A stretch of DNA of 64,000 nucleotides from Devosia naphthalenivorans (GTDB lineage Bacteria > Pseudomonadota > Alphaproteobacteria > Rhizobiales > Devosiaceae): the NCBI RefSeq assembly GCF_003056355.1, contig NZ_PYVW01000019.1, forward strand, positions 29,339-93,338, written 5' to 3'. A model generated the notes under the pieces. That model had not been told where the DNA came from and did not search any database. It worked only from the letters and a program-made list of their open reading frames with translations. This document shows positions 53,698 to 62,909 of the stretch, one piece after another; positions within the stretch are counted from its first letter, which is position 1, and each line of letters starts with the position of its first letter. Made by a program: the position numbers and the translations under genes.

Positions 53698-54615
53698 GTG
53701 ACGATCGATTACGAGAAGCGCGACGGCGTTGCCTATATTACCCTGAACAACCCGGCAAAGGCAAACGTCATGGACCGGCAACATTCGGACGCGCTAGCCG
53801 AGGTCTGGACCGATATGTGGGAGGACCGCGATATTCGCTGCGCGATCCTCACCGGCGCTGGCGATAAGCACTTCTGTGGCGGTCATAAGTTGACCTTGGC
53901 TCCTGGCATCACAGAGGAGGAACGTGAATATCTGCAGACGCGCCGCGCGTTCTGGCCCAATGGACAAACGGTCAACGGCGAAAAGATCGGCGTCGATGGA
54001 CGCATGGGCGATCACTATCCACGGGTGTGGAAACCAGTCATTGCCGCGATTAACGGCTGGGCGGCCGGGGCAGGCTTTTACACGCTACTATCCTCTACCG
54101 ACATTCGCATCGCCAGCGCCGAGAATGCCCGTTTTAAGTTTGCATTGCTGTCGCAGGGCTGGCTCGGCCATGGTCCCGGCGCCACGCTGCTCACGCGCCA
54201 GATCCGCTATGCTGACGCGATGCGAATCCTGTTGACCGACGAGCCCTTCGACGCTGCCGAGGCGTACCGGATCGGCATCGTTAATGAAGTGGTTCCGCAT
54301 GACCAGCTAATGGCACGCGCCGAGAAGATTGCCCGTCACATCGTCACCTTGCCCCCAGTGGCCGTTCGCATGATGAAAGAGTTCGTGATCCGCTTTGCCG
54401 ACGTACCTACCGATCAGGCTTGGCAGGTTCAGACGATGATGAACGCTTTCATGATCCACGCCACCATGGATGGCGAGGAAGGCCGCCGGGCCTTTAGCGA
54501 GAAGCGTCCCCCGAACTTTACCGGCGGCTTGCGCCACCGCGGGGAGGCGTGGGAAGAGCCGACGGGTGAAGATGCCGAGCGCCTGAACCGTGTGTTCAAA
54601 AGCGGCGATTTCTGA
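53698..54615 (+). CDS. Enoyl-CoA hydratase/isomerase family protein
   Basis: This 305-residue crotonase-fold protein starts at a GTG after GGAAAG. It shows GVAYITLNNPAKANVM, the first oxyanion loop HFCGGHKLTL and the second AAINGWAAGAGFYTLLSSTDIRIAS. SQGWLGHGPGATLLTR follows, where Gly replaces one of the usual catalytic Glu residues. A 45-residue insert after the first loop (ITEEEREYLQTRRAFW) and a C-terminal EGRRAFSEKRPPNF are present. The missing Glu means hydration may not be its reaction; decarboxylation or another crotonase reaction is possible. Confidence 0.88.
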   Translation: MTIDYEKRDGVAYITLNNPAKANVMDRQHSDALAEVWTDMWEDRDIRCAILTGAGDKHFCGGHKLTLAPGITEEEREYLQTRRAFWPNGQTVNGEKIGVDGRMGDHYPRVWKPVIAAINGWAAGAGFYTLLSSTDIRIASAENARFKFALLSQGWLGHGPGATLLTRQIRYADAMRILLTDEPFDAAEAYRIGIVNEVVPHDQLMARAEKIARHIVTLPPVAVRMMKEFVIRFADVPTDQAWQVQTMMNAFMIHATMDGEEGRRAFSEKRPPNFTGGLRHRGEAWEEPTGEDAERLNRVFKSGDF

Positions 54616-54681
54616 TTGGAGCGATGATCCGGGCATACCCCGCTTGGAAGCGGCGGACTGATCTAGAAAGGAGACTGCGAG

Positions 54682-55746
54682 ATGGGCAGCAAAGCCATCC
54701 ACCTTCCGAATGAAATGGCGGTTGTCGAAATGCGTGCGCCCGGGGGACCAGAGGTGCTGGTTCTTGGACGCCGGCAGGTTCCGGCTCCCGCTGCCGGCGA
54801 AGTGCTCATCGAAGTCGCCGCCGCTGGTGTGAATGGACCAGATATGATGCAACGCAAGGGGCTTTACCCGCCGCCAGCGGGGGCCTCCGACTTAATGGGC
54901 CTAGAAGTCTCCGGTATAATTGTGGCGGTCGGAGCGGGCGTCACTGCCTGGGCTGTCGGCGATAGCGTCACTGCTCTCACTAATGGTGGGGGATATGCCG
55001 AATATTGTGCGGTGGATTCGCGCCATTGCCTGCCCATACCTGAGAACGTGTCTGTGCAGGATGCCGCGGGCCTTCCCGAGACATTCTTCACCGTTTGGTC
55101 CAACATTTTTTCCCCTCGACGGTTGCAGCCGGGTGCTAGCTTCCTGGTCCACGGCGGCGCGGGCGGCATCGGCTCGACGGCAATCCAGCTCGGCAAGGCT
55201 CTTGGCGCCAAAGTTTACGCCACCGAGAGTCCCGCCGCTCGCTGCGACTTCTGTCGGGACCTTGGGGCGGACCGGGTCATCGACTATGCCAACGAGGACT
55301 TCGTGGGCGTGCTGCGCGAGGAGGCCGGTGGTGCCGACGTCATCCTCGATATTGTCGGCGGGTCGTATGTGGCGCGCAATATCAAGGCTTCGGCGCCGGG
55401 CGCTCACATCGTGCAGATTGCCTTTGCGCTTGGCTCCAAGATCGAGATCGACTTGGTACCCATTATGCTGAAGCGCCTCACCTATACCGGCTCGACCCTG
55501 CGCAGCCGGTCGCCCGAATTTAAAGCGGAGATCGCTGCCGAGCTGCGGTCGGCCGTGTGGCCGCATTTCGCCTCGGGCAAGATCAGGACTTTGGTTGGGC
55601 GAGTTTTACCGTTCTCGCAGGCAGTGGCAGCCCATCAGCTCATGGAACAGGCGGGCCACCTGGGCAAGATCCTGCTGGTGCCCGATGCGCACCTCACTGA
55701 AGGCACTCGTCACGATGAGACGCCGTTGACAGGCTTGCCCTCGTGA
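54682..55746 (+). CDS. NAD(P)H-dependent quinone oxidoreductase (zinc-free MDR superfamily)
   Basis: This 354-residue medium-chain reductase resembles the PIG3/quinone oxidoreductase group. The start MGSKAIHLPNEM is followed by EVLIEVAAAGVNGPDMMQRKGLYPPPAGASDLMGLEVSG. The cofactor loop is FLVHGGAGGIGSTAIQLGKALGA and the end of the catalytic domain is RTLVGRVLPFSQAVAAHQLMEQAGHLGKILL. No zinc-binding Cys cluster is present. It may reduce an enoyl-type double bond or a quinone. It follows the crotonase-like gene by 66 bases and converges on the LacI gene. Confidence 0.9.
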   Translation: MGSKAIHLPNEMAVVEMRAPGGPEVLVLGRRQVPAPAAGEVLIEVAAAGVNGPDMMQRKGLYPPPAGASDLMGLEVSGIIVAVGAGVTAWAVGDSVTALTNGGGYAEYCAVDSRHCLPIPENVSVQDAAGLPETFFTVWSNIFSPRRLQPGASFLVHGGAGGIGSTAIQLGKALGAKVYATESPAARCDFCRDLGADRVIDYANEDFVGVLREEAGGADVILDIVGGSYVARNIKASAPGAHIVQIAFALGSKIEIDLVPIMLKRLTYTGSTLRSRSPEFKAEIAAELRSAVWPHFASGKIRTLVGRVLPFSQAVAAHQLMEQAGHLGKILLVPDAHLTEGTRHDETPLTGLPS

Positions 55747-55760
55747 GGCAGCGACGCCCG

Positions 55761-56825
55761 TCAAGCAGCTTTAGGCCCCGTCGATCCCCGCACGACAATG
55801 CCACCGCACGCCAACCGGATCAGCTTGTTTCCCGGTCGCCGGTTCTCCGACATGTCTTCGATCAGGCGGACAATTTCGTTGACTATGGTTTCGCGCGGCA
55901 GATGCAGCGTAGTCAACGAATGCGAGGGCCAGCTGGTCATCGCAATGTCGTCGCAGCCGACTATAGAAAGCTGCCGAGGCACTTGAATGCCGAAACCGTG
56001 GCGGACAGCGTCCAGGAGTCCGAGCGCCAGCATATCGGCAGCACAGAAGACCGCGTCGATTTCGGCCAAGCGCTCGACAACCTCTCCGGCCGCCGCCGCG
56101 CCGTGTTCGTAGCTAAATCCGGAGGACCGAATGATATGCGGCGCTGCCAGACCGTGCGCGGCGCAAAATGCCGAAAACCCTTCGCTTCTTTCCTGGTCAG
56201 ACGAGGACTCGAGGCCCGACGAGAGATAGGCCAGTCTCTGATGCCCCAGACCCACCAGATACTCCGCCACTTTCTCACCCGCTGCAAAGTTGTCATAGGC
56301 CAACGCGAGCGTGTCCCGGTCGGCCGGAGTGCGATGGACGTAAATGATCTTCTCGCGAGCGCTAGGGGAGTGGGCGATGGAATCGGCGGAAGCGAAGCTC
56401 GAGATCACAAGCAGCGCGATTGGGTCATAGGCCATCAGCATGTCAAGCCCGTCATGAATCTCATGAACGTGCTCACCGGCGACAAGCATAAGCGTTATAT
56501 TGTCCTTGCTCAGCCGGTTGGCGACAAGGTTGAGAATCTCGGAATAGAAAGACGAACTGATCCGCGAGACGAGGACGCCCACGATCTTGGTTTTGCGACC
56601 GACGAGCCCGCGGGCAAAAGGATTGGCCTTGTAGCCGAGCTCGGCCGCCCGTCTGAGAACGAGCGCCCGCGAGCTGTCGGAAATACGCGAATCCGGCTGA
56701 AAGGCGCGGCTCACGCTCGAGACCGAGATGCCCAAATCCAGAGCCAAGTCCTTGATGGTTACGCGGTCAGACCTGCGATCGTCAGTCAATTGTTTTTTCT
56801 CGGTCACACAATCGGGAGCCCTCAT
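55761..56825 (-). CDS. LacI family transcriptional repressor of the acid/CoA locus
   Basis: This is a LacI/GalR-type regulator of about 354 residues. The helix-turn-helix is VTIKDLALDLGISVSSVSRAF, with the hinge YKANPFARGLVGRKT. The ligand domain has VGVLVSRISSSFYSEILN, YVHRTPADRDTLALAYDNFAAGEKVAEYL and VFCAADMLALGLLDAVRHGFGIQVPRQLSIVGCDDIAMTSWPSHSLTTL. ATG at 56825 is my choice; a TTG nearer the helix-turn-helix is possible. It is divergent from the first enolase-superfamily gene and is the likely binder of the operators at 45521 and 56968. Confidence 0.88.
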   Translation of the reverse strand: MRAPDCVTEKKQLTDDRRSDRVTIKDLALDLGISVSSVSRAFQPDSRISDSSRALVLRRAAELGYKANPFARGLVGRKTKIVGVLVSRISSSFYSEILNLVANRLSKDNITLMLVAGEHVHEIHDGLDMLMAYDPIALLVISSFASADSIAHSPSAREKIIYVHRTPADRDTLALAYDNFAAGEKVAEYLVGLGHQRLAYLSSGLESSSDQERSEGFSAFCAAHGLAAPHIIRSSGFSYEHGAAAAGEVVERLAEIDAVFCAADMLALGLLDAVRHGFGIQVPRQLSIVGCDDIAMTSWPSHSLTTLHLPRETIVNEIVRLIEDMSENRRPGNKLIRLACGGIVVRGSTGPKAA

Positions 56826-56925
56826 TACTTGAGCACGGGCTGTGGGGCAACATCTGTCCCAAGTCAAGCGGCCTGCCGGCGAACCTTATCGATGAGGTTT
56901 AGGCAGGGGCGGGCCACAACTGAGC

Positions 56926-56985
56926 GGTTAACCTGTCTTCTTAATACAAGTGCGCTGCGCGGACAAATTGATTGGTGCCGATCAA
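56926..56985. promoter_or_regulatory. Divergent lacI/enolase-superfamily control region with palindromes
   Basis: The 271 bases between the two starts contain the 8-base palindrome GGTTAACC (56926-56933) and an 18-base near-palindrome TTGATTGGTGCCGATCAA (56968-56985). Either could be an operator for the LacI protein. Neither matches the TGGGAGCGTTCCCA site at 45521, so a shared regulator is not proven. Confidence 0.45.
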
Positions 56986-57096
56986 ATCACCACTCCAATG
57001 TCAAACGAAGCAAAGTCGTGCACTCGTCAGGGGCCGACGACGCATCGTCCCGCCAGTTCCAGAAGCATGACTCAGACGCGGCACAGGGGAATATCG

Positions 57097-58254
57097 GTGC
57101 GAATTGAAAATGTAAGAACCATTCTTGTCGACAGATACTTGTTCATTGAGATCACCACCGAAAACGGTCTGGTCGGCCTCGGCGAAGGCGGCGCTTGGGG
57201 ATTTCACGAGGCCACCATCGGTGCGGTAGAAAAGTTTAAAAACTACCTGATTGGAAAAGATCCGTTAAGGATCGAGCACCATTGGCAATACATGTATCGC
57301 TGGACCCACTTTCGCGGATCGGCGGTAATGGCGGCGATCAGCGCCATCGATATCGCGCTCTGGGATATCGCCGGGAAGCACTTCAAAGCGCCTGTCCACG
57401 CCCTGCTCGGCGGTAAGGTGCGCGAGAAGGCGCGCTGCTATTATCATGTATTCGGTGAGACAAAAGAAGAGCTGTTCGAAGGCGTTCGTAACGCCAAGGA
57501 AATGGGATTCACTGCTGTCGGGCATCTGACGCCATTCCTCGACACGCCACGCGAAGAGCCTTTGTACCAGAGCCATGTTGAGATGATCACCGATGCGGTT
57601 GAGACGGTGGCACAGTATCGCGAGATCGCCGGACGGGAGGTGGACCTGTGCATCGAAATCCACCGTCGCCTCAAACCCTATGAGGCCGTGCAACTCGGCC
57701 GGGCTATCGAGAAGTTCACGCCGCTCTTTATCGAGGATCCGGCGACCCCCGACAACCTGGACGAGATGGCCTATATCGCCGACAAGATTTCCATACCGCT
57801 GGCGACAGGCGAGAGGATGACCTCGATTTGGGAATTTCAAATGCTTCTGGCTCGCAATGCCGTCCAACTGGTGCGTCCAGACGTTTGCATTGTCGGTGGG
57901 ATTTCGGGTGCGCGCAAGGTCGCCGCACTTGCGGAGGCATCCCATGTCGGCGTCGTGCCGCACAATCCACTGAGCGGGGTTTCGACGGCGGCTTGCCTGC
58001 AGATCGCCGCGACTGCTCCCAATTTCGTGTTGCAGGAGTTTCCGGGCGATGTCTGGAACGTCACTGATGCGCGGCCGGACACTGGCAGCTTCCTGATCGG
58101 TGCCGCCCTCCACGACGGCGAAGGCTTCCTGACCATCAGCGATGAGCCGGGCATCGGCGTTGCACTGAAGCCAGACGCCTCCCTGAACTTCCCCTATCGG
58201 CCTCGCGAGGTGCTCACCCGCCTGCACAAGGACGGATCAGTCGTGGACCAGTAA
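57097..58254 (+). CDS. Enolase-superfamily dehydratase/racemase (mandelate racemase type) 1
   Basis: This 385-residue enzyme of the mandelate-racemase subgroup abstracts a proton next to a carboxylate, usually to dehydrate a sugar acid. The capping domain opens RIENVRTILVDRYLFIEITTENGLVGLGEGG. The barrel carries SAIDIALWDIAGKHFKAPVHALLGG and the metal ligands in LCIEIHRRL (Glu in place of Asp), FIEDPATP and ATGERM. A His is in VVPHNPLSG. It resembles D-galactonate/mannonate-type dehydratases, but the substrate is not clear. GTG at 57097 follows AGGGGAA; ATGs at 57067 and further upstream lack a ribosome site. Confidence 0.88.
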   Translation: MRIENVRTILVDRYLFIEITTENGLVGLGEGGAWGFHEATIGAVEKFKNYLIGKDPLRIEHHWQYMYRWTHFRGSAVMAAISAIDIALWDIAGKHFKAPVHALLGGKVREKARCYYHVFGETKEELFEGVRNAKEMGFTAVGHLTPFLDTPREEPLYQSHVEMITDAVETVAQYREIAGREVDLCIEIHRRLKPYEAVQLGRAIEKFTPLFIEDPATPDNLDEMAYIADKISIPLATGERMTSIWEFQMLLARNAVQLVRPDVCIVGGISGARKVAALAEASHVGVVPHNPLSGVSTAACLQIAATAPNFVLQEFPGDVWNVTDARPDTGSFLIGAALHDGEGFLTISDEPGIGVALKPDASLNFPYRPREVLTRLHKDGSVVDQ

Positions 58255-58328
58255 AGGCGAGCCGGCTTTCTATTCTACTGCCCAACCGGCAGTGACAGAA
58301 CCACATCTAAACCTTGGAGGAGAAAAGA

Positions 58329-59675
58329 ATGAGAGAAGATATCCCGACAGCAAGCCGCGTGAAGGATACCGGTATCCGAGCACTTTACGCCTTGCCTAAC
58401 CGGTGGCAAGCTTGGATTGACGTCGAAGTCGCCCTAGCGCAGGCTCAGGCCGAAGTTGGCATGATCCCAGCCGAGGCAGCCGCAGCCATCGCCGACAAGG
58501 CGCAACTACAACTGATGGACAGCGCGCGCATAACCGAAGGCTTTGAACGTACTGGTCATCCCCTGGTGCCGCTCGTGTGGGAATTGTCGCGCCTGGTTGG
58601 CGACCCCCATGGTGGCTGGGTGCACTGGGGCGCGACGACCCAGAATATCGTCGAAAGCGGCGACCTGCTGGTAATCCGCAAGGTTCATCAGGTTCTGCGC
58701 GATCTAATCCGCGACACACTGTTGTCTATGGCGGATCTTGCTGAGCGTGGCGCCGACATGCCGATGGCAGGACGTACGCACGGCCAGCACGCAGTTCCCA
58801 TTACCTTCGGTTACAAGGTGGCGACTTGGATCGACCAGTTGATGCGGCATCTCGACCGCATGGATGATCTCAAGCCACGCCTGTTCTGCGCGGTACTGGG
58901 TGGTGCCGCGGGGACGTTCGCCTCATTGGGCAAGGATGGTCCGCTGGTGCAGCAGAAAATGGCGGAACGGCTTGGGATGACGGCGGTGACGAACCCATCG
59001 CGGGCCATTCTCGATACTCTAGCAGAAAATGTCACCTTGCTGGGCTTGCTTGCTGGCACTGGCAGCAGGATCGGGCGTGAGATCTACGACCTCATGAAGA
59101 CGGAGTTCGGCGAGGTCGAAGAACCCGTCCCGCCGGGCACGGTCGGCAGTTCGACCATGCCGCAAAAACGCAACCCTAAGCTGGCGCAGGACGTGGTGGC
59201 GCTCGCCGCTGAAATCCGTTCACAGATTCCGCTCGCGCTGGAAGCGGTTCAGACCGAGCACGAGGCCGATCGTACCACCAGCCTGATGATGCAGACGGCC
59301 GAGGAGCAGGCGAGTGTCGCGGCTGGCGATATGCTAGTGCGAATTGCGACCATCATGCGGGATCTTAAGCTTCATCCCGAGCGCATGCGGCGCAACATCG
59401 ACCTGAGCGGCGGCCTGATTATGGCCGAAGCGGTGATGCTTCAGCTCGGGAAGACCATAGGTCGCCAGCACGCCCATGATGCTGTCTACGACGCTGCTCA
59501 GGAGTCGGCGATACAAAGCAGGTCGTTCGCCGAACTGCTCGCCGAAGATCCCCGCGTGAACGAACATCTGGGCAGCGAGGAGATCGAGAAGCTGCTCGAT
59601 CCCACCGTATATACCGGTCTCTGTGCTGATATCGCGAGGGAGGCAGCGGCCCGAGTTCGCCAGCGGTATGCGTAA
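58329..59675 (+). CDS. Lyase of the fumarase/aspartase/adenylosuccinate lyase superfamily
   Basis: This 448-residue enzyme eliminates fumarate or a related acid, or cycloisomerises a muconate. The three conserved regions are present: WVHWGATTQNIVESGDLL, GRTHGQHAVPITFGYK (His) and the signature GSSTMPQKRNP with the catalytic Ser loop. A C-terminal adenylosuccinate-lyase-type domain follows. It is closest in layout to adenylosuccinate lyase and 3-carboxymuconate cycloisomerase, but the catabolic setting speaks against purine synthesis. The ATG at 58329 is preceded by GGAGGAG. It lies between the two enolase-superfamily genes. Confidence 0.9.
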   Translation: MREDIPTASRVKDTGIRALYALPNRWQAWIDVEVALAQAQAEVGMIPAEAAAAIADKAQLQLMDSARITEGFERTGHPLVPLVWELSRLVGDPHGGWVHWGATTQNIVESGDLLVIRKVHQVLRDLIRDTLLSMADLAERGADMPMAGRTHGQHAVPITFGYKVATWIDQLMRHLDRMDDLKPRLFCAVLGGAAGTFASLGKDGPLVQQKMAERLGMTAVTNPSRAILDTLAENVTLLGLLAGTGSRIGREIYDLMKTEFGEVEEPVPPGTVGSSTMPQKRNPKLAQDVVALAAEIRSQIPLALEAVQTEHEADRTTSLMMQTAEEQASVAAGDMLVRIATIMRDLKLHPERMRRNIDLSGGLIMAEAVMLQLGKTIGRQHAHDAVYDAAQESAIQSRSFAELLAEDPRVNEHLGSEEIEKLLDPTVYTGLCADIAREAAARVRQRYA

Positions 59676-59792
59676 TCCCGTCGATACCGCCATAACTGTC
59701 CGCCCGTAGTCCAGGCGTGCGTTAAGCAAAAGCGTGGATGCGCCGCGAGGGAAGCAGGGCATCCACATTTCGTCACACTGGAGGAGACCCAA

Positions 59793-60881
59793 ATGAAGAT
59801 CGTCGAGATTACCACCGAAGAATATCGCTGGCCCCGCAAGAAGCCGATCACCAACGGACTGCACACCTACACCGATGTTGAATTTGCCATCGTCCGCATC
59901 AAGACTGATGAAGGTGTCGAGGGTATCGGCCTGGGGAGCGGCGGTGCAATATGGCGATCAACCATCGAGCGGATGGTGCCGCTACTGATAGGCGAGGACC
60001 CGGTGAACACCGAGCGATTGTGGAACAAAATGTGGGTGCCTAAGCTGATTGGGCGGCGTGGGTTGACTACGAGGGCCATCTCCTCGATCGACATTGGGCT
60101 GTGGGACCTTCGCGCTAAGCTGGCGAACATGCCACTCTTTAAACTTCTCGGCGGCTTTCGTGATGCTGTCCCCACCTATGTGGCAGGCGGCTACTACGAA
60201 GAGGGCAAGGGGCTCAAGGAGCTTGCCCTTGAGATGGAAGAAAACGTCAATATGGGCGCACGCGCCATCAAGATGAAGGTCGGCGCCGTGCCGATAGCCG
60301 AGGATGTGGAACGGGTACGTATCGTGCGTGATGCCATTGGGCCTGACGTTAAACTGCTGGTCGATGCCAACTGCGCCTATCGCTGGTACACGGCAGTGCA
60401 GTTTGCTCGCAGAATAGAGCAGTACGATATTTTCTGGTTTGAGGAGCCCGTTCAGCCGGACGACTATGACGGTCACCGCAAACTTGCTGCGGCGACAGTT
60501 ATTCCCATCGCCACGGGTGAAAACGAATACACACGCTACGGCTTTCGCGATCTTATTCGCCATGACGCGGCCGCGATATTCAATGCCGACGCTAAGGTGC
60601 TCGGCGGAGTGACCGAGTTCATGAAGGTGGCGGCTCTCGCGCAGGCCAACGATCTCGACATAGCCCCGCATGGCTCGCAGGATATCCATGTACATTTGGT
60701 GGCCGCGATTTCGAACGGGCTTATTCTGGAGTTCTATGGGGAAAGTTTTGATCCGATGTGGGGGCGCATCTACAAGGAGACTCTTCGGCTTAACAAAGAC
60801 GGCACCGTCAGCCCGCCGGCCACCCCTGGTATCGGCGTCGATCTAAATTACGATGCTCTCAGAGAATATCGGGTTGCTTGA
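59793..60881 (+). CDS. Enolase-superfamily dehydratase/racemase (mandelate racemase type) 2
   Basis: This is a second, distantly related superfamily member of 362 residues. It opens KIVEITTEEYRWPRKKPITNG. The KxK general base is in AIKMKVG. The metal ligands are in LLVDANCAYRW (Asp), FWFEEPVQPDDY (Glu) and IATGENEYTRYG (Glu), and the general acid/base His is in IAPHGSQDIHVHL. This residue set is that of true mandelate-racemase-type enzymes acting on acid sugars, muconates or similar compounds. GGAGGAG precedes the ATG. The substrate is unknown. Confidence 0.9.
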   Translation: MKIVEITTEEYRWPRKKPITNGLHTYTDVEFAIVRIKTDEGVEGIGLGSGGAIWRSTIERMVPLLIGEDPVNTERLWNKMWVPKLIGRRGLTTRAISSIDIGLWDLRAKLANMPLFKLLGGFRDAVPTYVAGGYYEEGKGLKELALEMEENVNMGARAIKMKVGAVPIAEDVERVRIVRDAIGPDVKLLVDANCAYRWYTAVQFARRIEQYDIFWFEEPVQPDDYDGHRKLAAATVIPIATGENEYTRYGFRDLIRHDAAAIFNADAKVLGGVTEFMKVAALAQANDLDIAPHGSQDIHVHLVAAISNGLILEFYGESFDPMWGRIYKETLRLNKDGTVSPPATPGIGVDLNYDALREYRVA

Positions 60882-61122
60882 ACTCCAGATCTGTTGAGTA
60901 GTGGCAGCCCGGGAATGACATGACAAATCATGTTCCCGCGGCTTTCATTGGCCCTACATCTATTACGCCGGGTCGTTGCTTGGCGCGGAAGTTGTTACCG
61001 ATGGATCGGACCACCACCGAGATTATGGACCGACACGCCTCAACTAGTGCTGCCTACATACGCCAACCACACGACGTCTCCCGCATTGCTCACCTAGCTC
61101 CCGCAACCTCTTCGGTCCCATT

Positions 61123-61947
61123 ATGTTTCAACAACTGCCCTTCCCCTTCCTTCCCCTGTTCGTGCCTGCCGACCGGCCCGATCGCTACCTGAAGGCGGCG
61201 AATTCGGGAGCGGATGCGGTGATCATCGACCTGGAGGACGCTGTCGTCGCCTCCGCAAAGGTGGGAGCGCGCGAGCAACTACTGGCCTCAGCGGCAATGC
61301 TGGCGAAATGCCGGGTGCCAGTCCTGGTGCGAGTCAACGCCGCTGATACGGCGTGGTACGAGGACGATCTTGCGAGCTTGCGTACCCTGCCGCTGAGCGG
61401 CATTTTGCTGCCCAAAGCTGAGGATCCTGCAGCAGTCGGCGCCCTGGCGTCCAGCCTGTCCCCAGGCACCGAGCTCATCGCGCAAATCGAGAGCCCGCGC
61501 GGTTTGGTGATGGCACGCGGGATCGCCATGGCGGCCTCGCGCCTTGCTTTCGGCTCGGTCGATTTCTCGGTGGCGCTGGGGATTGAACACCGCCGAGATG
61601 CGCTGCTATTCGCCCGCTCTGAACTGGTGCTGGCATCCGCCCTCGCCGGCAGACCCGGGCCGATCGACGGTGTCACGACCGCCCTGAACGACGACGCGTT
61701 GACAGCCGACGACGCCTGCTATGCCGCCGCCCTGGGCTTCGGCGGTAAGCTCTTGATCCACCCCCGCCAGGTCAAACCAGCAGCGGCGGCGTTCGCTCCC
61801 ACTGAGTCCCAAGAGCAATGGGCCATGAGGGTACTCGCGGCCTCGGACGGGGAAGCGGTGGCAGTCGACGGCGCGATGGTGGATGCGCCGGTGTTGCAGC
61901 AGGCCAGCATGATTCTTGCGCGCGCCAGCCTGGCTAGGCGCGGCTGA
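61123..61947 (+). CDS. CoA-ester lyase (CitE/HpcH family)
   Basis: This 274-residue TIM-barrel lyase cleaves 3-hydroxyacyl-CoA thioesters such as citramalyl- or malyl-CoA to acetyl-CoA plus a 2-oxo acid. It starts LFVPADRPDRYLKAANSGADAVIIDLEDAV and carries the Arg VLVRVNA, the metal Glu in LIAQIESPRGLVMA and the Asp in LAFGSVDFSVALG. The end is GFGGKLLIHPRQVKP. No good ribosome-binding site precedes the ATG. It lies 240 bases after the second enolase-superfamily gene and closes the locus. With the CoA-transferases it gives an activation-and-cleavage pair. Confidence 0.9.
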   Translation: MFQQLPFPFLPLFVPADRPDRYLKAANSGADAVIIDLEDAVVASAKVGAREQLLASAAMLAKCRVPVLVRVNAADTAWYEDDLASLRTLPLSGILLPKAEDPAAVGALASSLSPGTELIAQIESPRGLVMARGIAMAASRLAFGSVDFSVALGIEHRRDALLFARSELVLASALAGRPGPIDGVTTALNDDALTADDACYAAALGFGGKLLIHPRQVKPAAAAFAPTESQEQWAMRVLAASDGEAVAVDGAMVDAPVLQQASMILARASLARRG

Positions 61948-62141
61948 CCAGCGTCAATCTGAGACATCGGACTCGGTTTTTCTGCGCTGCGACAGCTACC
62001 GCCTGCGCGAAAAGCGTCGATCCGGCCTCTGCAGAAGGCCGAGCTACACTCGAAACCAACGAACCGAAAAACCAATGAAGAGGTCAGTTCTTCACTTCGC
62101 AAAAGGGAGCAGTTCTTCGTTTCGCTCGACACCCTAACTCC

Positions 62142-62392
62142 TTAGCCTGTATGCAACAGCGTCAGCCCTAGCGCGAACTCGTCCGTCTTAAGTGCACCGC
62201 GATTTGGATGTTCTTTGCCCACGGCAGCGGCAAGCAACGGCTCGGCATCGTAGCGGCTACCATTGGGCGCGCGGAGGAGGGTGGAGCTCGCGCTGAACCC
62301 ATACCGTTCAGGAGCCGATCTCGATCAACCTGGTCGAACTCCTCCATTGCGGCTTGTACGGCATCACGGCTGGTCAGTAGAGCAAGCGACAT
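62142..62392 (-). pseudogene. ScoMcrA-like N-terminal head domain, frameshifted fragment
   Basis: The minus strand encodes LTSRDAVQAAMEEFDQVDRD, then after a shift of one base RYGFSASSTLL, SRYDAEPLLAAAVG and LKTDEFALGLTLL before a TAA. This is the pattern of the head domain found at the N-terminus of McrA-type HNH restriction enzymes (ScoMcrA). The endonuclease part is absent and the frame is broken at about 62306. It is a trace of a restriction gene. Confidence 0.55.
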
Positions 62393-62909
62393 AGATAAGG
62401 GGCCCGAGTGCCGTGGCAGTTGCGGCAAGTCCCGAGCCTGTCAACCGTCAGGTCGGTTACGTGCTTTACTGCGTATGGGTGTGCGTGCGTGTGGGGATGG
62501 GGTGAGGCCGTCGCCTCTATACGGGTGCACAAGAGGCCGCTACGGGTCCCTCTCGGCAGAAGGGGCGTTCGGGGGGTGCGCGGAGCTCCGGATTCCGACA
62601 GTTTCTGGCTTGGAAGGTTCGACCTAAATGTTCGAGTCCAAACGGGCTAGTCTTGGTCCAACCAAATAAATGCTAAGTCACTGATTTTTATAGCTGGTCC
62701 AAGCGGCCCAGTGTCGGCCCCATCTCTCCAAGCGATTCCTCGCCCCCGCTAGTTCAAGCCAAAATTCTTCCACTTTGGTGATTCCTATAGACTCCTAGGA
62801 CTCCGTGGACAGATGTAACTTATTACCTGAAAATGTTGGACAATCTCTGTCCCTGTATGGTGAAGAGGGGCGCCTCGACTCGGGCCGGTTGGACTAGGAT
62901 GGTGTGAGA
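62393..62909. other. Non-coding stretch between two gene remnants
   Basis: About 520 bases hold no recognisable gene. It is the 3' flank of the primase fragment. Confidence 0.4.

Noticed and set aside
57265..58227. A 320-codon minus-strand frame opposite the enolase-superfamily gene
   Set aside because: The sense strand encodes a complete enzyme with its metal ligands; the antisense has no motif.
61080..61192. Overlapping plus-strand frame upstream of the CitE-like start (60920-61192)
   Set aside because: Composition is atypical, it overlaps the CitE start in another frame, and it lacks any recognisable motif.
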